Notes: generated by a model from the sequence alone, not told the origin. A DNA stretch of 5,200 bases from Candidatus Cloacimonas sp. 4484_275 (GCA_002085205.1 NATF01000085.1:1-5200); one strand, 5' to 3'; positions 1 through 5,200 are shown, counted from the first letter of the stretch. Numbers and translations: made by a program.

Positions 1-233
1 CTTACGAGGAAAAAGTGGTAGTGGTTTGGAATAGAAAGAAAGAAAACGGAAATTGGGAAATAGGCGTAAAATTTCTTAGTCCGCATTCCGAGTATAGAGC
101 CAGATTGATTGAAGAAATTTGTTATATTGAACATTACCGTAAAGAAGTGGAACGTGAAGAAGGCAGAAGATTAAACGGAACAGAAGCCGCTTCCGAATGG
201 ATTGCCAAATATGCCAATAAATTCCCAAAATAA
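1..233 (+). CDS. PilZ-domain protein, C-terminal fragment (5' end outside the window)
   Basis: The reading frame is open from base 3 and ends at TAA 231-233, giving about 76 residues; the true start lies to the left of the window. The fragment begins YEEKVVVVWNRKKENGN and continues WEIGVKFL, which resembles the last beta-strands of a PilZ barrel (a V-V-W strand, then EIGVxF). It ends in a helical tail reading YIEHYRKEVEREEGRRLNG and then AASEWIAKYANKFP. I recognise that tail (IEHYR..V...EGR.L.G.EAA.EWI..YA..FP) from stand-alone bacterial PilZ proteins. PilZ domains bind cyclic di-GMP and relay it to motility, adhesion or polysaccharide export. The ligand-binding RxxxR and (D/N)xSxxG motifs would lie upstream, so binding cannot be judged here. 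The GTG at 15 is an internal valine codon, not a convincing start. It runs in the same direction as the restriction gene but is separated from it by 176 bases and a possible promoter, so a shared operon is unlikely. Confidence 0.72.
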   Translation, partial: YEEKVVVVWNRKKENGNWEIGVKFLSPHSEYRARLIEEICYIEHYRKEVEREEGRRLNGTEAASEWIAKYANKFPK

Positions 234-356
234 TTTTAGTAATCTTTATGATATTCGCTGAAAGTAAATGTTTTGTTTCTTCAATTTTGCGGGTTAGATT
301 AAAAAATTTGATTTTTATTAAAATTTGATTGGTAATTTTTATGACGGTTTTTATGT

Positions 357-389
357 TTGACATGGGAAAGGAAAAAATAAAAATATAAT
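357..389 (+). promoter_or_regulatory. Possible sigma70-type promoter for the restriction cassette
   Basis: A perfect TTGACA lies at 357-362 and a perfect TATAAT at 384-389, about 20 bases before the ATG at 410. The 21-base spacer is longer than the usual 16-18, which weakens the call. A TAAAAA at 378-383 would give 15 bases instead. TATAAT arises easily by chance in DNA this AT-rich. The ribosome-binding site for the next gene is probably GAAGGGA at 394-400. Confidence 0.3.
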
Positions 390-409
390 ATAAGAAGGGA
401 AGCTAATTT

Positions 410-1063
410 ATGAAAGAAAAATTATCGGTGGAAATTTTGATAAAAGAAGCAAAGAAATTTGCCCAAAAAGAATCAAAATTATATTTTCCCGAATTGTACG
501 GAATAACAGATGGTAAAGCCGTTGGTACTTATATTGAGCATAAATTTCGAGATTATCTGAAAAAAAATTATTTGTTTTTTGAAGGTTCATCTGCAAAAGG
601 AATAGATTTTCCGGAACTTTTGGTAGATTTGAAGGTAACAAGTATTAGACAACCGCAATCTTCCTGTCCTTTTAAATCTGCTCGACAAAAAATTTACGGA
701 CTTGGGTATTCATTACTTATTTTTGTTTATGAAAAAAGTGATTATGAAGAAAATAAAACATGCAGATTAAAAATAAAGCATTCCGTATTCATAGATAAAC
801 ATAGAACTGCGGATTACCAGACCACAAAAGGTATCATTGAAATTTTAAATAATAATGGAAATTTAGATGATATTCTTGCTTTTTTTGAAGATAGAATGTT
901 GCCTGCTGATGAAATTCAAGCAAAGAAAATAGCAAAAGAAATTATTCTTAATCCACCTTCTTTGGGTTTCTTAACTATTTCGAATGCCTTGCAATGGCGG
1001 TTGCAGTATACAAGAGTTATTCAAAAAGCAGGAGAAATTTCGGGGATTCACAAAATAATATGA
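410..1063 (+). CDS. Putative type II restriction endonuclease, PD-(D/E)XK type
   Basis: A 217-residue protein that probably cleaves double-stranded DNA at a specific site. The likely active site is in the first third: E43 in the helix YIEHKFRDYL (41-50), D66 in GSSAKGIDFP (59-68), and D73-L-K75 in VDLKVTS, giving D-x6-D-x-K as in PD-(D/E)XK nucleases. A very conserved-looking block follows (QPQSSCPFKSARQKIYGLGY, 81-100), then a hydrophobic strand SLLIFVYEK. The C-terminal part carries DKHRTADYQTTKG (129-141) and LTISNALQWRLQYTRVIQKA (188-207), which I associate with a restriction-enzyme family encoded next to NPPW-type methyltransferases; I cannot name a prototype or recognition site. ATG 410 is preceded by GAAGGGA at a suitable distance, and both ends look complete. 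The stop overlaps the methyltransferase start as ATGA (1060-1063), so the two were translationally coupled. The odd point is that the partner methyltransferase is dead, so this enzyme should be toxic unless it is silent, inactive, or countered by another methylase. Confidence 0.7.
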   Translation: MKEKLSVEILIKEAKKFAQKESKLYFPELYGITDGKAVGTYIEHKFRDYLKKNYLFFEGSSAKGIDFPELLVDLKVTSIRQPQSSCPFKSARQKIYGLGYSLLIFVYEKSDYEENKTCRLKIKHSVFIDKHRTADYQTTKGIIEILNNNGNLDDILAFFEDRMLPADEIQAKKIAKEIILNPPSLGFLTISNALQWRLQYTRVIQKAGEISGIHKII

Positions 1064-2093
1064 GAACAAATAAAAAGAAAGAATTCAGCGATTTTTACAT
1101 TATGAAAATATTGAGTTGTTTCAAGCAGATGTATTTAAATTTAATTGGCAAAGTTTCTTTAAACGGTTTGCGGAAGAAAAAATTCTTTTATTGGGAAATC
1201 CGCCGTGGGTAACTAATTCTTTTCTCGGAACAATAAATAGTAAGAATATTCCTCAAAAAAACAATTATAACGGTTTATCAGGATTCGAATCCAAAACCGG
1301 AAAATCAAATTTCGATGTTGCCGAATGGATCATCATCACTTTATTAAAAGCAATAAATAAAAAAAAAGTTGAATTGGCAATGTTGTGTAAAACATCTTCT
1401 GCCAGAAAAGTTTTATTGCACTTGTGGAAAGAAAAGTCGGTTTCCGATTCGTCGGAACTTTTTAGAATAGATGCTAAAAATGCCACATTTTATGATTCTC
1501 TTGAAACAGATAAATATTCATTTAGGTTCGGATTATATAAGAATAAATTAGTCTCGGACTTTGATGAGTTTCATTTAGGTTCGGATTATATAAGAATAAA
1601 TTAGTCTCGGACTTTGATGAGTTTCAAAAATATAAATTTCTCGATGGTGATTCCAATTATATTTGGCGTTCAGGCATAAAACACGATGCTTCAAAAGTAA
1701 TGGAATTAACAAAAAAAAACGGACATTTAATTAACGGATTAGGAGAAATTGTAGATATTGAACGGCCTTTATAAAAATTTTAATTTTGTAATAGTTCCGC
1801 CATATAAAGATAAACCCACTATTTTGGATGATACTTGCTATTTTATTCCATGTTTATCCAAAGAGGAAGCCGAATTTTGGAAAGAAAAGTTGAATTCAAA
1901 GGAATGTAAAAGTTTTATCAAATCTCTTGTTTTTTATGATTCGAAACGTCCGATCACAATTGAAATATTGAAAAGAATAAATTTTTCCGAACTTGCAAAA
2001 ATACACAAACAATCGGATATGGGGAAAAAATATCTTCAACAAGCCGGTATGTTTAATCATAGTCAGTTATTGATAGTTTTTGATAAGTATTAA
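1060..2093 (+). pseudogene. Disrupted N6-adenine DNA methyltransferase of the restriction system (several frameshifts and apparent deletions)
   Basis: This is the remnant of the protective methylase. The intact enzyme would transfer a methyl group from S-adenosylmethionine to adenine in the endonuclease's recognition site. The remnant reads in pieces. ATG 1060 opens frame 1 (MRTNKKKEFSDFY, then stop at 1212). Frame 3 takes over near 1095-1110 (HYENIELFQADVFKFNW) and carries the catalytic motif IV as GNPPW; the four codons NPPW are 1197-1208. It continues through KSNFDVAEWI and LAMLCKTSSARKV to a stop at 1604. After the 53-bp duplication the sense frame is 2 (1625-1774: QKYKFLDGDSNYIWRSGIKH, later GLGEIVDIE). 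It then returns to frame 3 from about 1764 to TAA 2091-2093 (GLYKNFNFVIVPPYKDKP, then LDDTCYFIP and SLVFYDSKRPIT), typical of the C-terminal target-recognition end of such enzymes. No SAM-binding motif I (FxGxG type) is readable anywhere. Only about 46 codons precede NPPW, too few for the usual N-terminal half. The remnant ends 5 bases from the convergent glgA stop. Confidence 0.85.
1517..1626 (+). repeat. Exact 53-bp tandem duplication inside the methyltransferase remnant
   Basis: Bases 1517-1569 are repeated exactly at 1570-1622, and identity at period 53 runs on through 1626 (two copies plus 4 bases). Each unit contains GGTTCGGATTATATAAGAA. Because 53 is not a multiple of 3, the second copy throws the reading frame off and causes the stop at 1604. 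With one copy removed the translation runs straight from SDFDEF into QKYKFLDGD, so this is a duplication within a coding sequence and not an old repeat family. Confidence 0.95.
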
Positions 2094-2098
2094 CAAAA

Positions 2099-3658
2099 TC
2101 AATTTTCACCAATCAAAAAATCATAAATTTTCATGTATTCTTTCGCTGTATTTTTCATGTTAAATTTTCGTTTTGATTCGCTCATGATTCGTTGAATTTG
2201 TTTTTTCCGCGTTTCAAAAGGTAGTTCGTAAAATTTTAATGCTTCTCTGATTCCATATTCAAAACCGGCTTTGTCGGGAAATTGAAAGACGAATCCGTTG
2301 CCTTTGTTGTTCGGCACATCAAGTTGTTCCACAGTGTCTTTTAGTCCTCCGGTTGCGCGCACAATCGGCAAAGTACCGAAACGGGGAGCTTCCATTTGCG
2401 GAAGTCCGCAAGGTTCGTATCTGGAAGGCATCATAATGAAATCGGAAGCGGCTTTTCCCAAAATACTCAAAGGCTCTTCAAAGTGATGATAGGAAAGGTG
2501 TTTTAATTTTGCCGACAGTTGCTCCAGTTTTTTCTCCAAACCGGCATCGCCGTTGGCAACAATTGCAATTTGCATCCTGTATTTCTTCAAAAAATATTCC
2601 GCATTATCTACGAGTAATTCCGGAGATTTTTGGTAATACAAGCGATTTGGCCAAAAGAAAAGCGGAATATCCGGAATTGGGGGCAAATTCATTTTCTTTT
2701 GGAATAATTTTTTGTTCTCGGCTTTCTTTTCCATCACCGTGTGTTTATTGAAATTTATGATATGCGGGAGCACTTTCGGATTTATGGTGTCGTTGGGAGC
2801 GTTCAAAATACCTTTGGCTCGTTTCTGCAAATATTTTTCTTTGATGACATTGAAAATTGGTCTGGGAACAATTTCCGGAAATTCGTCGTTAACTAATTCC
2901 TGAAGAAAAGTTTTGCTCACGGTGTTGAAATAGTCGCAGGAAAGAATAGCACTTGCGGTAAAATCCACTTTGTTTGTTTCAAAATATCTTTCCCAGTTTT
3001 TGATAATTTCTTGGGGAAATTCTTCAAAATAGAGATATTCGGCAAATTCCATAGGTTTAATTCCGCTCATTTCTATCTCTTTGAGAGTTTGTTTTTCCGT
3101 GAAAATATTATGCAGAGTAAAAAGAGACTTGATTCCTTTTGCTTTCGCCGCCGCCGGAATAAGTCCTGTCATCCAGTCGTTGCAATGAACCACATCCGGT
3201 TGAATCCAATCAAGAAGATTATTGATGATATATCTTTGAAAGGCGAGCGAGCGTCTGACGGGTGAATGAAACTTGCTGGAAGCATAAGGGTCGGTAAGAT
3301 AGGAAAAAGCGCTGTCGTTAACGAGATGAATTCCTTTCCCTTGCAAAACGATTGCCAAACGGTCTATTTGTTTGTTGGTGAAATTGGCAATATTTTTGAT
3401 TTTGTTGTCGTATTTCGGCAAAACAATATGAAGTTCGTATTTTCCACTTTCATTTAAGTTGCGAACGAGACTGGCGGAAATATCTCCCAGACCGCCGCCT
3501 TTGGCGGCAACCAAATTCGCCGCATTTCCCATTCCTTCGGGAAGTTCCGTTATTTCCGGAGTGCAAAGAAGTATTTTCGGTTTGTCGGATTTCCGCGTTA
3601 CTTTTCGATATTCTTTGTCCAGTTCCTCGTTAATATTCAAATTTGTTCGGCTACCCAT
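2099..3658 (-). CDS. glgA: Glycogen (starch) synthase, glycosyltransferase family 5
   Basis: A 519-residue cytoplasmic enzyme that adds glucose from ADP-glucose (UDP-glucose in some relatives) to the non-reducing end of an alpha-1,4-glucan, for storage polysaccharide. It has the GT-B double-Rossmann layout. The N-terminal domain has KILLCTPEI (28-36), the sugar-nucleotide loop AAKGGGLGD (51-59), HCNDWMTGLIPAA (158-170) and FTLHNIF (180-186). The hinge is KGILNAPNDTINP (282-294). The C-terminal domain has FFWPNRLYYQKSPEL (334-348), VANGD (367-371) and the donor/catalytic signature PSRYEPCGLPQMEAP (411-425), with E415 the usual catalytic glutamate, then ATGGLKDTVEQ. The loop reads KGGGLGD where bacterial GlgA usually has KTGGL(A/G)DV, and there is a polar leader of about 26 residues before the first strand. 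ATG 3658 is the only ATG ahead of the first strand. GAGGAG (3661-3666) lies just upstream, though with a tight 2-base gap. The gene stands alone: no glgB, glgC or other glycogen gene is in view. Confidence 0.95.
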   Translation of the reverse strand: MGSRTNLNINEELDKEYRKVTRKSDKPKILLCTPEITELPEGMGNAANLVAAKGGGLGDISASLVRNLNESGKYELHIVLPKYDNKIKNIANFTNKQIDRLAIVLQGKGIHLVNDSAFSYLTDPYASSKFHSPVRRSLAFQRYIINNLLDWIQPDVVHCNDWMTGLIPAAAKAKGIKSLFTLHNIFTEKQTLKEIEMSGIKPMEFAEYLYFEEFPQEIIKNWERYFETNKVDFTASAILSCDYFNTVSKTFLQELVNDEFPEIVPRPIFNVIKEKYLQKRAKGILNAPNDTINPKVLPHIINFNKHTVMEKKAENKKLFQKKMNLPPIPDIPLFFWPNRLYYQKSPELLVDNAEYFLKKYRMQIAIVANGDAGLEKKLEQLSAKLKHLSYHHFEEPLSILGKAASDFIMMPSRYEPCGLPQMEAPRFGTLPIVRATGGLKDTVEQLDVPNNKGNGFVFQFPDKAGFEYGIREALKFYELPFETRKKQIQRIMSESKRKFNMKNTAKEYMKIYDFLIGEN

Positions 3659-3692
3659 TTCTCCTCTTTTACATTTATGGCTAAAAGTCTTT

Positions 3693-3720
3693 TTTGTAAT
3701 TCATAACTCATTATTGTCAA
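3693..3720 (-). promoter_or_regulatory. Possible promoter of glgA
   Basis: On the minus strand, a perfect TTGACA (3720 to 3715) is followed after 16 bases by TACAAA (3698 to 3693), a 4-of-6 match to the -10 consensus. Transcription would begin near 3686, giving a leader of under 30 bases before ATG 3658. The -10 element is weak, and the organism may use a different sigma consensus. Confidence 0.3.
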
Positions 3721-3797
3721 ATAAGTTATAATCTCAAAAATCATCTTGACTACCTCATAACCGATAAATAAATATCTTAACATCTTAAATTATATTA

Positions 3798-3877
3798 AGT
3801 TCTGTCATCCTGAGCGGAGTCGAAGGATGATAGAACTGTTTGTCTTGTTGTATCCTTCGACTTCGCTCAGGATGACA
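3798..3877. repeat. REP-like long inverted repeat with two alternative hairpins
   Basis: Arms 3803-3828 and 3852-3877 are 26 bases each and complementary except at 3817/3863, which is a G-U pair in a plus-strand transcript and a C-A mismatch in a minus-strand one. The loop is 23 bases. The shared core is CCTGAGCGGAGTCGAAGG. A second hairpin is nested on the left: 3798-3810 pairs with 3825-3837 (13 positions, one G-U), so the left arm can fold either with the right arm or on itself. From memory, closely similar CCTGAGCGAAGTCGAAGG palindromes recur between genes in many bacterial genomes, so I read this as a dispersed REP/BIME-type element. Lying downstream of ppnP, it may also protect or end that transcript. 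No transposase is adjacent. Confidence 0.8.
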
Positions 3878-3909
3878 ATTCCACACTGTAAATAATTTCT
3901 AAAATTTCC

Positions 3910-3954
3910 AATTATGCAAAACTCATTTTATGGCTAAAACAATTTTGCATAATT
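3910..3954 (-). terminator. Perfect 12-bp inverted repeat downstream of ppnP, possible terminator or mRNA 3' end
   Basis: AATTATGCAAAA (3910-3921) and TTTTGCATAATT (3943-3954) are exact reverse complements with a 21-base loop. The repeat lies 43 bases past the ppnP stop, the right place for the end of the propeller-ppnP operon. In the minus-strand transcript the stem is AT-rich and is followed by GGAAATTTTA, not a clean U-run. The better T-run (3953-3958) is on the plus side, where no gene needs it. So the fold is clear but the terminator role is only a guess. Confidence 0.4.
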
Positions 3955-3996
3955 TTTTGTCTTATCTGCTTTTCTTTAACAACAATTTTAGATATT

Positions 3997-4290
3997 TTAA
4001 AGAGCAATATGTTTATATAAACAAAGGTAAGAAGTCGTTTCCGAAACTTTTACCAGAAATTTTTTATCGGCTTGCACCGTGAAAGTTTCTCCTTCGCCAA
4101 ATTCTTTCCACTCATTTTCATCCGGTAATTTTACCGTTAATTTTCCGGTGATGACCTTCATGATTTCGATAGTGGAAGTTCCGAATTCATACTCGCCTTT
4201 CGCCATCACTCCGATTGTAGCCGGAGCTTCGGCGGTTTCAAAAGCAATTGATTTTACTTTTCCCTCAAAATACTCATTTACTTTGAACAT
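3997..4290 (-). CDS. ppnP: Pyrimidine/purine nucleoside phosphorylase PpnP (DUF1255, YaiE family)
   Basis: A 97-residue single-domain cupin, close to the 94 residues of E. coli PpnP. The family splits many ribonucleosides with phosphate into free base and ribose 1-phosphate, acting in cytoplasmic nucleoside salvage. The match runs over the whole length: NEYFEGKVKSIAFE (5-18), ATIGVMAKGEYEFGTS (24-39), then EIMKVITGKLTVKLPD (42-57) with the cupin strands, EWKEFGEGETFTV (60-72), and the family-typical end VSETTSYLCLY (82-92). ATG 4290 has AAGGAG at a good distance. Its ribosome-binding site overlaps the last codons of the upstream propeller gene, whose stop is 2 bases before this ATG, so ppnP was probably translated by coupling. 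The frameshift in that gene stops ribosomes about 600 bases earlier and could lower ppnP expression. Confidence 0.95.
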   Translation of the reverse strand: MFKVNEYFEGKVKSIAFETAEAPATIGVMAKGEYEFGTSTIEIMKVITGKLTVKLPDENEWKEFGEGETFTVQADKKFLVKVSETTSYLCLYKHIAL

Positions 4291-4298
4291 AATTAATT

Positions 4299-4304
4299 CT
4301 CCTT
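4299..4304 (-). promoter_or_regulatory. Ribosome-binding site of ppnP inside the end of the propeller gene
   Basis: Minus-strand AAGGAG at 4304 to 4299 lies 8 bases before ATG 4290. It is made of the last lysine and glutamate codons of the upstream gene (AAG GAG AAT TAA), a typical arrangement for translational coupling. Confidence 0.75.
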
Positions 4305-4958
4305 AATTTTGTATGCAATAATTTTATTTCCGAAAAAGGTGGGAACCAAAAGCAGTTTTTTATTTTTTAGATAGAAAATATCAGCGGCATTTTCTCCCTG
4401 TTTGGTGAAATCCAAAAGTGGCAATAATTCTCCTTTTTTTGTAATTTTCTCAATCTTTCCGTTCCAATCGGATACTAAAAATTCTCCGTCTCCACAATCC
4501 GCAATTCCATCGATTCCCGTTTTATTGGAAGCAACGGAGATTATTTTTTTATTTTGGAAATCATAATACAAAAAAGCACCGTTTCCAAAATTTCCGATAA
4601 ACAGTTTGTTATTCAGGAACAAAAGTCCGTTTGGTTTTTTGATTTTTTTATCTTTTAACCAACAGGAAACATTTCCTTCGTGCAAACGAAAAATACAATT
4701 GGCGGCAGTGTCAGATATATAAACATTTTGTTCATTATCACAAGTTACATCGTTCAGGAATTTCGCTTTTTTAATTTTATGTTTTTTTAGGATTTTGCCT
4801 TTTGAAATATCAATTTCCAACAGTTCCGTTATATCCGCCACAAAAAGTTTATTTCCGCAAATTGCCAATCCTTTGGGAGCGTTCAGGTTGTCTAACCATT
4901 TTAAGGTAATGATATTTCCCAGACTGTCCAATTTGCTAATAAATCCGTTTCCGTCTTT

Positions 4959-4986
4959 GGCGGAAGGCTTACGGCGGAAGGCTTAC
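4959..4986 (-). repeat. Exact 14-bp tandem duplication that frameshifts the propeller gene
   Basis: GGCGGAAGGCTTAC occurs twice in a row on the plus strand, at 4959-4972 and 4973-4986. One copy gives the uninterrupted sense reading NGKPSA then KDGNGFISKLDSLGN across the junction, which matches the family. Two copies shift the frame, since 14 is not a multiple of 3, and lead to the early stop. Confidence 0.95.
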
Positions 4987-5166
4987 CGTTAATATTGGAA
5001 ACATAAAATTGATTTCTGATGGAATCAAAACAGACGGATTCCGGTGTAGCCAAGCCACTTGTTTCCCAAATCTTTTTGGTAGCAATTTGTTTTATCGTGT
5101 CGGCAAAATAGAAAGAAACAAAAAATGCCGCCGACAAAAGAAGCAAAAAATATTTTTTCATATCTT

Positions 5167-5172
5167 CCTCCT
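5167..5172 (-). promoter_or_regulatory. Strong ribosome-binding site fixing the propeller gene start
   Basis: Minus-strand AGGAGG (5172 to 5167) ends 5 bases before ATG 5161. This spacing supports MKKYFLLLLS as the true N-terminus and therefore a clean signal peptide. Only 28 bases lie upstream of it in the window, and no promoter is visible in them. Confidence 0.8.
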
Positions 5173-5200
5173 GCAAAATAAACGGATTTGCGAAAAAATT

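Larger units (their letters stand above)
3659..3996. other. 338-base intergenic region between ppnP and glgA
   Basis: No gene is supported here on either strand. From the glgA side it holds the glgA ribosome-binding site (3661-3666), a possible promoter (3693-3720), about 75 AT-rich bases with nothing I recognise, a long REP-like inverted repeat (3798-3877), and a perfect 12-bp inverted repeat (3910-3954) just beyond the ppnP stop. The longest readable frame in the left part runs out of the antisense of glgA and looks like a shadow. Confidence 0.8.
4293..5161 (-). pseudogene. Exported SMP-30/gluconolactonase-like beta-propeller protein, frameshifted by a 14-bp duplication
   Basis: With one copy of the 14-bp repeat removed, the gene encodes a 284-residue protein. 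It starts with a signal peptide (MKKYFLLLLSAAFFVSFYFA, 1-20; no lipobox seen), so the product would act outside the cytoplasmic membrane. The rest is a beta-propeller of the SMP-30/gluconolactonase/LRE type: TPESVCFD (39-46), YVSNINGKPSAKDGNGFISK (53-72), APKGLAI (90-96), FLNDVTCD (130-137), VYISDTAANCIFRL (142-155), KPNGLLF (171-177), GIDGIADCGDGEFLVSDWNG (211-230), AADIFYLKNKKLLLVP (254-269). E41, N132/D133, N173 and D227 sit where metal-binding residues occur in the family, which includes lactonases; the substrate here is unknown. ATG 5161 is chosen because AGGAGG precedes it; an upstream in-frame TTG at 5176 would contain that site. As it stands, translation leaves the frame after A63 and stops at 4901, giving 86 residues. 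The downstream piece has no credible start of its own, as the apparent one at 4931 is an internal TTG. Confidence 0.9.

Noticed and set aside
304..330. Direct repeat AAATTTGATT at 304-313 and 321-330
   Set aside because: It is short and made of A/T-rich sequence in an AT-rich gap, so it is expected by chance; it is not an array and has no further copies.
234..409. Possible small gene, riboswitch or terminator between the PilZ gene and the endonuclease
   Set aside because: I found no convincing stem-loop with a T-run, no conserved riboswitch core and no small frame with a ribosome-binding site; only the weak promoter is noted.
1517..1626. Programmed ribosomal frameshifting in the methyltransferase
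   Set aside because: The frame change coincides with an exact 53-bp duplication rather than a slippery sequence, and other lesions in the same gene make a working product unlikely.
3266..3731. Plus-strand open frames opposite the N-terminal part of glgA
   Set aside because: They are shadows of the glgA coding strand, with no motif, no start signals and no recognisable family.
3700..3732. Plus-strand promoter with TATAAT at 3727-3732
   Set aside because: No suitably spaced -35 element was found, and no plus-strand gene follows.
4901..4931. A second, independent gene start for the downstream half of the propeller protein
   Set aside because: The apparent start is TTG encoding an internal leucine (L73 of the restored protein), with no Shine-Dalgarno sequence. 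The sequence continues the upstream half exactly once the duplication is removed.
4795..4992. Plus-strand open frame opposite the propeller gene
   Set aside because: It lies antisense to well-matched propeller sequence, has no ribosome-binding site, and its protein is low-complexity shadow sequence.
1..5200. CRISPR arrays, tRNA or rRNA genes, insertion sequences
   Set aside because: I saw no regularly spaced repeats, no cloverleaf with a T-loop GTTCRA box, no rRNA motifs and no transposase fragments on either strand.

Overview
This is an AT-rich bacterial window with short intergenic gaps. The PilZ protein tail, the GT5 glycogen synthase, the exported SMP-30-like propeller and an intergenic palindrome with the core CCTGAGCGGAGTCGAAGG would fit a member of the FCB group (Bacteroidota, Cloacimonadota, Marinimicrobia and relatives). 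That placement is an impression from family resemblance. There is no rRNA or other marker gene here to fix it.

Left part, + strand (1-2093): the C-terminal end of a PilZ-domain protein comes first. After a 176-base gap there is a type II restriction-modification cassette. The endonuclease gene (410-1063) looks intact, with PD-(D/E)XK residues in place. The N6-adenine methyltransferase gene that overlaps it by ATGA (1060-2093) is wrecked: it lies in four frame segments, has no SAM-binding motif I, carries an exact 53-bp tandem duplication, and appears to have lost a central segment.

Right part, - strand (2099-5161): glgA (glycogen synthase) converges on the methyltransferase remnant with only 5 bases between them. 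Upstream of glgA is a 338-base intergenic region with a long hairpin-forming, REP-like inverted repeat and a second, perfect 12-bp inverted repeat. Next comes ppnP (pyrimidine/purine nucleoside phosphorylase). It is preceded in the same orientation, and almost certainly in the same operon, by an exported SMP-30/gluconolactonase-like beta-propeller gene. That gene is broken by an exact 14-bp tandem duplication; removing one copy restores a clean 284-residue protein.

I do not see a new biological system. What deserves a second look is the damage. An apparently intact restriction endonuclease sits beside a dead methyltransferase, and two exact short tandem duplications, neither a multiple of 3, disrupt two unrelated genes within 3.5 kb. 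This is either real decay or reversible switching, or it is local misassembly of the contig. Mapping reads over the duplication junctions would decide.
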